Shown piece after piece: positions 17,219 to 24,893 of a stretch of DNA of 64,000 nucleotides. Every line of letters begins with the position of its first letter. Within the stretch, counting starts at the first letter, position 1. The DNA comes from Paenibacillus glucanolyticus NBRC 15330 (GTDB lineage Bacteria; Bacillota; Bacilli; Paenibacillales; Paenibacillaceae): contig NZ_BIMC01000017.1 of assembly GCF_004000885.1 (NCBI RefSeq), positions 1 to 64,000 on the forward strand, given 5' to 3'. The position numbers were made by a program, and so were the translations under genes. Under the pieces are notes generated by a model. It saw only the letters and a list, made by a program, of their open reading frames with translations. It had not been told where the DNA came from and made no database searches.

Positions 17219-17573
17219 ACACTCAACCTCCTGAATTTTGCTTGTTATTATTTTCCTCTACAATATGACGCATTCGCTCAGAATAAAGTTTCAACTATTA
17301 CATCGGCAATTAAAAATTATTTTTTAGGAGCAGATCACAAATAAAGGAAACCGCTACTCTCGATCCATAGGCGATCCATATGGTGCAGCAGGGTCTGCCT
17401 CGCATCAGATTGACCTTGTTACCGCAAGGAAGCCCGGTGTCTTTCCATTGCTTAGATCGAACCGAGACGAATGCCATTCAGCATTTCAGGCTTAATAGCC
17501 CTAGTTCGATACATTTCGTTGCCAATGAGAAGCTGCTGAATCCGTTCAACAATGTAAATTCACATTATATATC
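17219..17573. other. Intergenic region between divergent genes
   Basis: It holds the ribosome binding site and presumed promoter of the minus-strand repeat protein and an open but featureless plus-strand frame (17380-17607). No gene, repeat or structured RNA was recognised. Confidence 0.5.
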
Positions 17574-17602
17574 TTTACAGAAATATAACTATAAAGTAAT
17601 AT
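17574..17602 (+). promoter_or_regulatory. Promoter of the ArsR-SRPBCC pair
   Basis: TTTACA (17574-17579), a 17-bp spacer and TAATAT (17597-17602) form a good sigma-A-like promoter. The expected +1 is at about 17609, directly at the ATG at 17610, with no Shine-Dalgarno sequence between, so the mRNA may be leaderless. Confidence 0.6.
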
Positions 17603-17609
17603 ATTGAAT

Positions 17610-17927
17610 ATGATGAACGATAATCTTTTTGAAATATTAGCGGAACCCAATCGCAGGACCATTCTTGATTATTTGCGTGTAAAAGAGTGCACAGTGGGAG
17701 AGATTGTAGATCTAATGCCGCTCAGTCAACCGGGCGTGTCGAAACATCTGCGGATTTTGCGTGAAGCGGGGCTTGTGTCTCTTCGTAAAGAAGCCCAAAC
17801 CCATGTATACAGTCTGAATGCCAGACCGCTGGAGGAAATTCATGACTGGCTGGAGCCTTACCGGAAGTTTTGGTCGAACAAGCTGGATGACTTGGAGAGA
17901 ATCCTTGATCAGGATGAATCTTCTTAA
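17610..17927 (+). CDS. ArsR-family winged-helix repressor
   Basis: A 105-residue DNA-binding protein. The HTH is LFEILAEPNRRTILDYLRVKE..TVGEIVDLMPLSQPGVSKHLRILREAGLVSLRKEAQTHVYSLN, a clear ArsR fold. There are no metal-binding cysteines in the recognition helix (no ELCVC), so it is not an arsenic/cadmium sensor. The C-terminal helix DWLEPYRKFWSNKLDDLERIL matches ArsR regulators paired with SRPBCC/AHSA1 proteins. The neighbour at 17998 is such a protein, 70 bp downstream and probably co-transcribed. Start choice: ATG at 17610 or 17613, neither with a ribosome binding site. Confidence 0.92.
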   Translation: MMNDNLFEILAEPNRRTILDYLRVKECTVGEIVDLMPLSQPGVSKHLRILREAGLVSLRKEAQTHVYSLNARPLEEIHDWLEPYRKFWSNKLDDLERILDQDESS

Positions 17928-17997
17928 CAGTCCCAACGAATCTTAAGTTTGATGAAGCGATTTTGTTCAAAATGGGCATTTTTGAGGAGGGTAAACA

Positions 17998-18480
17998 ATG
18001 TTAGCCGTTGTACAGCAAGACGAGTATGGAACGAGTGTCCGGTTTGAACGCCGATTGAAGCACTCAGTGGAAAAGGTGTGGTCATATCTGACCGATAACG
18101 AGAAGCTATCCCAATGGTTCTCCGAACTGAAGGTGGAGGATCTGCGCATGGGCGGAAGAATGACCTTTGATATGCAGGACGGGAATTTCGAAGAAATGGC
18201 AATAACGGACTATCGGGAGCTGTCGGTGCTGGAATACACTTGGGGAGAGGATCGGGTACGCTTTGAACTGTATCCTGAAGCCGAAGGCTGTCGCCTAGTG
18301 CTCATCGAGAAAATAACCAAGATCACAGATCATACACCGAAGGATATTGCAGGCTGGGATGTATGCCTTGACGTCATTGAAGCGCTGCTTGAGGGAAGAA
18401 CGATAGAGTCCCGCAAAGATGTATGGTCCGCGAAGTATGAACAATACGTTCAGCAGTTCGAAGCATTGCCCCGTCAATAA
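17998..18480 (+). CDS. SRPBCC / AHSA1-domain protein
   Basis: A 160-residue START/Bet v1-like (AHSA1, Activator of Hsp90 ATPase homologue) cytosolic protein. The hallmark pattern is VRFERRLKHSVEKVWSYLTDNEKLSQWF followed by MGGRMTFDMQDG and EYTWGEDRVRFEL. The helix-grip cavity binds hydrophobic ligands in the family; the ligand here is unknown. GAGGAGGGT precedes the ATG at 17998. Co-transcription with the ArsR regulator is a widespread pairing in Firmicutes, and a terminator follows the gene. Confidence 0.9.
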   Translation: MLAVVQQDEYGTSVRFERRLKHSVEKVWSYLTDNEKLSQWFSELKVEDLRMGGRMTFDMQDGNFEEMAITDYRELSVLEYTWGEDRVRFELYPEAEGCRLVLIEKITKITDHTPKDIAGWDVCLDVIEALLEGRTIESRKDVWSAKYEQYVQQFEALPRQ

Positions 18481-18489
18481 GATGAAATT

Positions 18490-18533
18490 GCTCCTCCCAA
18501 GTATGTTGACATGCTTAGGCAGGAGCTTTTTTT
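18490..18533 (+). terminator. Terminator of the ArsR-SRPBCC pair
   Basis: GCTCCT..AAGTATG pairs with CATGCTT..AGGAGC, followed by seven T, just after the stop. Confidence 0.85.
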
Positions 18534-18733
18534 ATAGATATAGGCTTGATAAGTTATCAGCGGTGCTGATGAAATTCGACATTGCAAGAAAACCTGCCTA
18601 CGAATCGTGGTCGCTCATCTTGGGATTGGCGTCGCACAGAGGTTTTTTATTGGAAGAAGGGTGAATTACATCTATAATCGGTAAGGGATATATTTTTTAT
18701 GGCAGATAGTAAACCTGGGTGGAGGGGTTCAAC

Positions 18734-19738
18734 ATGACGGATTATACCGTTCATATCATTCAGCTTCGAGGCGACAACTACCATAACGGACTTAAGCTGG
18801 GTCGCAGCCTGCAGAATCATTCGATATTACAAGCCTTTGGAGCGGCGACCAAACCGGAGATCGATGCGGAACAGATGAAGGCCATTTATAACGAGTTTGC
18901 CCCGCAGCTTGTAGCCGAGTTGGAGGGATTGGCAGAAGGGCTCAGATTATCGTTCAAAAAGACTGCAGCTCTTCTCGGCGGATATGATGTTCCGAAGATC
19001 GATGCCATGGGCTGTTCGGCCATGATCGCTCCAGCATATTACATAAGAAACTACGACTTCACGCCTGCGTTTTACGATGGTTATTTTACTATGGCCCAAT
19101 CGGGGCAAGGACTGGCGACCGCAGGCTATAATCTGCAGGCGATAGGGCGGCATGACGGTATAAATGAAAAAGGACTTGCGGCCGGACTTCATTTTGTCAG
19201 CTTTGAAGGATACCGGACGGGATTGTCTTCGTGGATCAGTGTTCGAATGATATTGGAGTCATGCGCTACAGTAGAAGAAGCAGCTTACATGCTGCGCCAT
19301 ATTCCCCATGCGGCCTGTTATAACTTTTCTCTGGGCGATGCGCGAGGAAATTCGGCGGTGGTTGAGGCAAGTCCGGATGAAGTCGTTACCCGAGCGGGCG
19401 ATGAAGTTCTTGCCTGTGTCAACCATTATGAAGCATTGGCGGGCAAAAACAGGCCTTCCATTGAGCATTCCCTTCGTCGTAAATCTTACATCGAAAGCTT
19501 GGGCGCCCAGCGCCTGACCCATGCGGAAGCATTTGGTCTGTTTAAGGACCGTCAATCCCCGTTGTTTTATACAGATTACGACAATTTGTTCGGGACGCTG
19601 CATACCTTCTCTTATTCCTTTCAAGAAGAAAGAGTGATGACCTCGCTTGCACAAGGGGAAGTGCTCGATTTTTCATTCAGGGAGTGGGCTGAGGGCAAGG
19701 ATATTCCGGAAGTGATGATGACAGGGTTCATCGATTGA
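18734..19738 (+). CDS. C45-family autoproteolytic acyltransferase/hydrolase
   Basis: A 334-residue N-terminal-nucleophile hydrolase of peptidase family C45 (acyl-CoA:6-aminopenicillanic acid acyltransferase-like). Family members self-cleave before a cysteine that becomes the catalytic N-terminus; here the G93-C94 pair in DAMGCSAM fits, followed by RNYDFTP and the NLQAIGRHDGINEKGLAAGLHF core. The N-terminal segment (RGDNYHNGLKLGRSL) matches the alpha subunit. The substrate is unknown; choloylglycine hydrolase-like amide cleavage is possible. The start is ATG 18734 after GGAGGGG; GTG 18719 is upstream without a site. The lone gene is followed closely by a hypothetical. Confidence 0.85.
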   Translation: MTDYTVHIIQLRGDNYHNGLKLGRSLQNHSILQAFGAATKPEIDAEQMKAIYNEFAPQLVAELEGLAEGLRLSFKKTAALLGGYDVPKIDAMGCSAMIAPAYYIRNYDFTPAFYDGYFTMAQSGQGLATAGYNLQAIGRHDGINEKGLAAGLHFVSFEGYRTGLSSWISVRMILESCATVEEAAYMLRHIPHAACYNFSLGDARGNSAVVEASPDEVVTRAGDEVLACVNHYEALAGKNRPSIEHSLRRKSYIESLGAQRLTHAEAFGLFKDRQSPLFYTDYDNLFGTLHTFSYSFQEERVMTSLAQGEVLDFSFREWAEGKDIPEVMMTGFID

Positions 19739-19759
19739 TTCAATGAGGAGGTGTGTGTG

Positions 19760-20350
19760 GTGATTAAAGCTCGGGCAGCGGGAATATCGGTGGGGGTATT
19801 AGCGTTAATGTTATGTATTTTCTTGTCTGGCGCTGATCAAGCGGATGAGGAAATTACGCTCCATAACGAGATAAACACTCCCTATTATTATCGGATGCTC
19901 TTGTCTTATGCCCCGGACCAACAAACGGTGGAAAGGCAATACGGCAAGCCTGATATCATAAGAAAAGAGCAGGATTACACCTACGAGATTCGCAAAATGC
20001 CGGATGGCAGCGAGCTGATCACTTTTTATACTTCCAACAGCGGTCATCTCATGGATCAGTGGCGTCTTAGCCGCCTCCCGGAACGAAGCGAGTTTGAGGC
20101 CTTGATCCCAGAGGTAACGCTTGCTCAGGATATCAAGCAGATCGATCCTTATTTTCAGCTGATAGCTGATCAAACACATGAAACAGGAACAAGCGAGCAT
20201 CGACTCCGGGATTCCGGGTTAGCTACGATTAAATATAGGCACGCGGATGGCAGATGGATCATGGATTCGATCCAGTACATGGATCAGGATCCGTCGGGTT
20301 TTGTTTCCAAGCTGAGGGCGGAAGACCGGGCAGAATTTTGGAGCTCATAG
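19760..20350 (+). CDS. Hypothetical membrane-anchored or exported protein
   Basis: A 196-residue protein. An N-terminal hydrophobic segment (AAGISVGVLALMLCIFLSG) acts as signal anchor or signal peptide; the single Cys in it does not sit in a proper lipobox. The mature part is charged and mixed alpha/beta, with VERQYGKPDIIRKEQDYTYEI and ITFYTSNSGHLMDQWRL, reminiscent of small Firmicute lipoproteins with a SmpA/OmlA-like beta-hairpin, but no family is claimed. The start GTG at 19760 has GAGGAGGTG 8 bases away, while GTGs at 19751 and 19757 overlap or crowd it. It follows the C45 hydrolase by 21 bp, so co-transcription is likely. Confidence 0.65.
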   Translation: MIKARAAGISVGVLALMLCIFLSGADQADEEITLHNEINTPYYYRMLLSYAPDQQTVERQYGKPDIIRKEQDYTYEIRKMPDGSELITFYTSNSGHLMDQWRLSRLPERSEFEALIPEVTLAQDIKQIDPYFQLIADQTHETGTSEHRLRDSGLATIKYRHADGRWIMDSIQYMDQDPSGFVSKLRAEDRAEFWSS

Positions 20351-20384
20351 TAAACCGTATGTTTTTTATAGATAATTTGTGAGG

Positions 20385-20421
20385 AAGCAATTCCCTTCCA
20401 AGTGAAGGAGATTGCTTTTTG
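20385..20421 (+). terminator. Terminator after the C45 hydrolase unit
   Basis: AAGCAAT..CCTTC pairs with GAAGG..ATTGCTT, followed by TTTT. Confidence 0.85.
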
Positions 20422-20459
20422 TGCTGCTAGTTTCCTCTGAATGTTAGAACATTCTGTGA

Positions 20460-20717
20460 CGCTGCCACACTCAGGCCGCCCTCTGCGTTTTCTTTGGCGG
20501 ATTTGTTATAGCAGGCAATTTGGCCGGAGTGCTCCTGCACCGGTTCGTGCTGCAAACGGCGGAAGTGGATGCCATGATGTTCAGTCCGAGCATCCATGGT
20601 ATCAGATATGGCTATGCGGCGCTGCTGACGCTGCTGTTCTCGGGAATTGTCATGGTCTCCATGCATTACAAATTGAAACGGATTGATATGATTGAAGCGC
20701 TGAAGTCCGTGGAATAG
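20460..20717 (+). pseudogene. FtsX-type ABC permease, C-terminal remnant
   Basis: A frame open from 20460 to the TAG at 20715 encodes CVFFGGFVIAGNLAGVLLHR, then a long loop and YAALLTLLFSGIVMVSMHYK ending IDMIEALKSVE. This is the last two transmembrane helices and the conserved IDMIEALKSVE end of FtsX/MacB-like permeases. There is no start codon with a ribosome binding site and no N-terminal part or ATPase nearby. It lies between two terminators, so it is a deletion remnant. Confidence 0.8.
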
Positions 20718-20731
20718 CTATACGCTTTGCA

Positions 20732-20781
20732 AGAGAGCCGATTCGACAGGTGATGATCCTGAAGGACAGGTTCTCTTTTTT
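20732..20781 (+). terminator. Terminator after the permease remnant
   Basis: AGAGAGCC and GGTTCTCT (one G-U) pair across an inner TTC/GAA, followed by TTTTT. A working terminator has survived although the gene has not. Confidence 0.7.
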
Positions 20782-20899
20782 GATGCAGGGATAAAGGGTC
20801 TTGTCCGTACAACAGCAGTATCTTCGGCCAGTATATCTCGTTATATTTTTTAATCTGCCGATAAGTTCTAGCAGAAAATATATTATAATAGACATATCC

Positions 20900-20959
20900 A
20901 TGCTATTGAACGAACTAATATTGCTACTACATGAAGACCACTTTCAGAACATAATCTAG
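20900..20959 (+). CDS. Possible 19-codon leader peptide of the ABC exporter operon
   Basis: A Leu-rich frame (MLLNELILLLHEDHFQNII) starts about 11 bp after a TATAAT (20884-20889), i.e. within a few bases of the expected transcript start, and ends at 20959. The last codons overlap a hairpin at 20933-20965. There is no Shine-Dalgarno site. The relevance is the known BmrB leader-mediated attenuation of bmrCD in Bacillus subtilis; the peptides are not similar in length. Confidence 0.3.
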   Translation: MLLNELILLLHEDHFQNII

Positions 20960-20965
20960 GTCTTC
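20933..20965 (+). promoter_or_regulatory. Hairpin upstream of the ABC exporter
   Basis: GAAGACC (20933-20939) and GGTCTTC (20959-20965) pair perfectly, 6 bases before the GGAGG of the first exporter gene. No U-tract follows. Confidence 0.5.
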
Positions 20966-20983
20966 TGCCTCGGAGGAATGCAT

Positions 20984-22717
20984 ATGGGAATTGTCTTCTC
21001 GACCTTGAAAAAGTACCGCGTAGCCGCGATTGCGGCACTGGTGATGATGCTGATTGAGCTCACCGCTGAGCTGATTCAGCCGCTGCTTATTTCCAAAATC
21101 ATAGATGACGGCATTCAGAAGCAGGACATGTCGGTTGTATGGATGTGGGGAGCTGTTTTAACTGGAAGCGCTGTTATCGCCTTTATAGCCGGAATTTCGA
21201 GCTCCTTCTTCGCGGCGCATACGAGCCAGGGGCTCGGCTATGATCTTCGCGACCAACTGTATGAGAAGGTGCAGTCCTTCTCCTATTCGATATTTAACCG
21301 ATTTGCCACATCGTCGCTGATTACAAGGCTGACGGGCGATGTCACCCAGATTCAGGATACGGTGTTCATGGGCCTGCGTTTCATGACGCGCGTTCCGTTA
21401 GTTGTGCTTGGCAGCATCGTTATGGCGCTGGTGGTGAACGTGAAGCTGGGCTTATTGCTGGTGCTAACCGTGCCTGTACTGTTTATATTTATCGCCTGGA
21501 TTATGAAGCGGGCAGCCGATGCATTCCGGCGTGTCCAGCAGCGGCTGGATGCGGTGAACGGCGTTATACAGGAGAACCTGACCGGGATTCGGTTGATTCG
21601 TGTTTTCGTGCGCATGGGCCATGAGATTGAACGGTTTGGTCGTACTTCTGGCAAGCTGATGAGTTCTACCATATCGACCTTGCGATTGACGGAGACCACG
21701 ATGCCCTTTATTCTCCTGATCATGAATGCCGGGATTATGGCGGTTCTGTGGTTCGGCCGTAAAGACATCGCGACTGGCAGTGCCAGCGTTGGCGAGGTTG
21801 TAGCCGTCGTCAACTATTCCCTGCGCTGTATCGGTGCCATGTCAGCCCTCTCCTGGGTTGTTGTTGCGTTCTCCCGTGGACGGGCTTCCGCCCAGCGTGC
21901 ACAGGAGGTGCTGAAGACCGAGGACGATGCAGCAACCGGAGTCTATAAGAACCATGATAATAAGGTTGAAATTGAAGGCGGAGTGAAATTCGAGCAAGTT
22001 AGTTTCAGCTATCCGGGCAGTGATATTGATGTGCTGACGGATATCTCTTTTGTGGCCAGACCCGGTGAGCGAATCGCTATTATGGGGGCTACCGGTTCAG
22101 GCAAATCCTCGCTGGTTCAGCTCATTCCGCGGCTGTACGAGGAGGATAAGGGGAACGTGCGGATAGACGGAAAGGATGCAGGGGAGATCGACCCGATGCA
22201 TCTGCGCAGCAGCATTGGCTATGTTCCGCAGGAGGTGCTGCTCTTCTCCGGCACGGTTCGGGAGAACATTGCCTGGGGACGGGAGGATGCTTCCATGGAC
22301 GAAATCAAGGAAGCGGCACGCAGAGCGCAGATCCACGATACGATAGAACATCTGCCTAACGGTTACGACACGATGCTTGGACAGCGCGGCGTTAACTTAT
22401 CCGGAGGGCAGAAGCAGCGCTTGTCGATTGCGCGGGCGCTCGTACGGAAGCCTTCCATCCTCATCCTGGATGACAGCACAAGCGCACTTGACGTTCGCAC
22501 GGAAGGTGCTTTGCTGGATGCTCTGAAGGATTTGTCCTGCACGACATTTTTGATCACACAGAAGATCAGCTCAACCACCTCGGCAGATTTGATTCTGCTG
22601 CTGGATGACGGGCGATTGATCGGAAAAGGGAATCATGACTCCTTGATGGAGAGCTCCTCCCTGTATCGACGCATCTATGAATCCCAATACGGAGAGGGGG
22701 TGCAGCAGCATGCTTAA
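20984..22717 (+). CDS. Heterodimeric ABC exporter subunit with degenerate NBD (BmrC-like)
   Basis: A half-transporter of 577 residues: a six-helix exporter domain (about 1-310) and a nucleotide-binding domain. The NBD has Walker A GATGSGKSS, Q-loop VPQEVLLFSG, signature LSGGQKQR and Walker B ILILDDSTSALD. The residue after Walker B is Asp, not the catalytic Glu, as in BmrC/TM287-type subunits that form the non-hydrolysing site with their partner. The start is ATG 20984, with GGAGG 7 bases away; ATG 20978 is too close. The next gene overlaps by 8 bp. Multidrug export is the probable role. Confidence 0.92.
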   Translation: MGIVFSTLKKYRVAAIAALVMMLIELTAELIQPLLISKIIDDGIQKQDMSVVWMWGAVLTGSAVIAFIAGISSSFFAAHTSQGLGYDLRDQLYEKVQSFSYSIFNRFATSSLITRLTGDVTQIQDTVFMGLRFMTRVPLVVLGSIVMALVVNVKLGLLLVLTVPVLFIFIAWIMKRAADAFRRVQQRLDAVNGVIQENLTGIRLIRVFVRMGHEIERFGRTSGKLMSSTISTLRLTETTMPFILLIMNAGIMAVLWFGRKDIATGSASVGEVVAVVNYSLRCIGAMSALSWVVVAFSRGRASAQRAQEVLKTEDDAATGVYKNHDNKVEIEGGVKFEQVSFSYPGSDIDVLTDISFVARPGERIAIMGATGSGKSSLVQLIPRLYEEDKGNVRIDGKDAGEIDPMHLRSSIGYVPQEVLLFSGTVRENIAWGREDASMDEIKEAARRAQIHDTIEHLPNGYDTMLGQRGVNLSGGQKQRLSIARALVRKPSILILDDSTSALDVRTEGALLDALKDLSCTTFLITQKISSTTSADLILLLDDGRLIGKGNHDSLMESSSLYRRIYESQYGEGVQQHA

Positions 22718-24569
22718 GGCATTCACTGAACCATTTCGTCATCCAAGGCCAAAGATCGATCTTGGCAAAAGCAAGGATAGCGGTTCGGGCCGCAAGCCCA
22801 AGGCAAAAGCCAAGAATTGGTCGGGCACCCTTTCCAGAATATGGGTTTATCTCGCCCGCCGCAAAGGAAAGCTTGCACTTGTGCTGCTGATGGTGATGTT
22901 CAGCTCCGGGCTTGCGTTGCTCGGCCCTTATCTGCTCGGGGTCGGGGTAGATCGGTTCCTGAATGATATCAAAGACCCGGGCGGCTTGGTGGACTCGGGC
23001 TGGATGTATTTTCTTATCGGATTGGCTGTTGTGTACGTCCTTCAGGCTTTAACCACCTGGCTGCACAACATCTGGATGATCGGCATAGCCCAAGAGACGG
23101 TATACCGGATGCGAATGGATCTGTTTACGCATCTGCACCGGCTGCCGATTCCGTTCTATGGAAAGCGCCAACAGGGCGAGATTATGAGTCGTCTGACCAA
23201 TGATATTGAGAACGTCAGTTCAACACTGAACAGTTCGGCCATTCAAATATTCTCGAGTGTGCTGACCTTAATCGGTACGTTAACCGTTATGCTGTGGCTC
23301 AGTCCGCTCCTTACACTGCTGACATTTCTGGTGGTTCCCCTGATGATGCTGGGGATGCGCTGGATCACTCGGCGAACCGGTCCCTTATTCAAAGAGCGTC
23401 AACGCAATCTGGGGGATCTGAACGGCTATATTGAAGAAACGCTGTCGGGACAGCGGATTATTAAGGCTTTCTCCCAGGAGGAGCGGGTTATCCGTGAATT
23501 CGATGAGCGCAATCAACGGATTCGTCTATCGGGCTTCTGGGCACAGAGCATCTCGGGTTTTATTCCGAAGCTGATGAACGGGCTGAACAACCTGAGTTTT
23601 GCGATCGTAGCGGGGATTGGCGGCATTATGGCGATTCAGGGGCATATCACGATCGGTGTCATCATCATATTTGAGAGTTACGCGCGACAGTTTACCAGAC
23701 CGCTGAACGATCTGGCGAACCAGTGGAACACGCTGCTGTCTGCCATCGCGGGGGCGGAACGTGTATTCGAGGTGCTGGATGAAGAGGTTGAAGCGAAGGA
23801 TGAAGGGGCCGCCGTCGCACTGAAGAGTGTAGAGGGAGCGGTGACATTCAACAATGTATCTTTTTCCTATGAAAAAGACGGGGATACGCTGGATGGAATC
23901 AGCTTTGAGGCGAAGCCCGGCGAGATGATTGCGCTGGTCGGTCCGACGGGTGCAGGGAAGACAACGTTAATTCAGCTGCTCTCCCGGTTCTACGACCCGA
24001 ACAGCGGGACCATTACCTTGGATGGACGGGACATTTCCTCCATCCGCAGGGAAAGCCTGCGAGCACAGATGGCTTTTGTGCTGCAGGATTCCTTCCTGTT
24101 CCAAGGCACCATCCGTGAGAATATCCGCTTCGGACGGCTTGATGCGACCGATGAAGAGGTCGAGGCAGCTGCGAAACTGGCCAATGCCCATTCGTTTATC
24201 GTGCGGATGAAGGACGGTTATGACAAGATGCTCAAGCCTGACGGCAGCGGCATCAGCCAAGGCCAGAAGCAGCTGCTTGCGATTGCCAGAGCGATTCTCG
24301 CCAATCCCTCCATGCTGGTACTGGATGAAGCGACAAGCAGCATCGATACCGTAACGGAGATCAAAATCCAGGAAGGGCTGCAGCGGCTGATGAAGGGACG
24401 GACGAGCTTTGTGATCGCCCACCGTCTCAATACCATTCGCTCGGCGGACCGTATTCTGGTGCTGAAGGATGGACGTCTTCTGGAGCAGGGCTCCCACGAT
24501 GAGCTGCTGAAGCAGGGCGGATTCTATAGCGACCTGTATTACGGCCAGCTGAAACGAGCGGCTATGTAA
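22710..24569 (+). CDS. Heterodimeric ABC exporter subunit, catalytic NBD (BmrD-like)
   Basis: The partner half-transporter of 619 residues. A Lys-rich N-terminal extension (about 40 residues) precedes the six-helix domain. The NBD has Walker A GPTGAGKTT, an altered signature ISQGQKQLL instead of LSGGQ, and Walker B MLVLDEATSSID with the catalytic Glu. The altered signature faces the Walker motifs of the first subunit, so both defects fall in one composite site. This is the asymmetry known for BmrCD and TM287/288. The start ATG at 22710 lies inside the end of the first gene, implying translational coupling. A terminator ends the operon. Confidence 0.93.
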   Translation: MLKAFTEPFRHPRPKIDLGKSKDSGSGRKPKAKAKNWSGTLSRIWVYLARRKGKLALVLLMVMFSSGLALLGPYLLGVGVDRFLNDIKDPGGLVDSGWMYFLIGLAVVYVLQALTTWLHNIWMIGIAQETVYRMRMDLFTHLHRLPIPFYGKRQQGEIMSRLTNDIENVSSTLNSSAIQIFSSVLTLIGTLTVMLWLSPLLTLLTFLVVPLMMLGMRWITRRTGPLFKERQRNLGDLNGYIEETLSGQRIIKAFSQEERVIREFDERNQRIRLSGFWAQSISGFIPKLMNGLNNLSFAIVAGIGGIMAIQGHITIGVIIIFESYARQFTRPLNDLANQWNTLLSAIAGAERVFEVLDEEVEAKDEGAAVALKSVEGAVTFNNVSFSYEKDGDTLDGISFEAKPGEMIALVGPTGAGKTTLIQLLSRFYDPNSGTITLDGRDISSIRRESLRAQMAFVLQDSFLFQGTIRENIRFGRLDATDEEVEAAAKLANAHSFIVRMKDGYDKMLKPDGSGISQGQKQLLAIARAILANPSMLVLDEATSSIDTVTEIKIQEGLQRLMKGRTSFVIAHRLNTIRSADRILVLKDGRLLEQGSHDELLKQGGFYSDLYYGQLKRAAM

Positions 24570-24713
24570 TATTGCACCAGGAGGAGTGCACCTCCAGCGT
24601 CCAGCACCACTTGCTGTGGCGGTTGCCGCAATGAGGTTACCCGTCAGGCATAGACTATGGTTGTCTGTTGAGGGCATATCATCTCAGATTGGAATATGCA
24701 TTAACATAGAATC

Positions 24714-24764
24714 AAAACCACCGGAGAGGTTTGAAACCAAGCGTTGCTCCGGTGGTTTTTCTAT
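24714..24764 (+). terminator. Terminator of the ABC exporter operon
   Basis: AAAACCACCGGAG and CTCCGGTGGTTTT form a perfect 13-bp stem with a T-run. The rest of 24570-24893 has no gene; a TGTCATG/CCGTG run at 24808-24835 is simple sequence. Confidence 0.92.
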
Positions 24765-24893
24765 TGACCTGGTTGAATTTCGATGCTGTATTACCTTTAG
24801 CCGGGCCTCATGTCATGTCATGCCGTGCCGTGCCGAGTAAACAATATGCAGGCAAACATAACTTTTACACTAACCGTATCTGTTGTGTTCTCC

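Noticed and set aside
17380..17607. Plus-strand 75-codon frame upstream of the ArsR gene
   Set aside because: No ribosome binding site or family resemblance, and it runs across the ArsR promoter.
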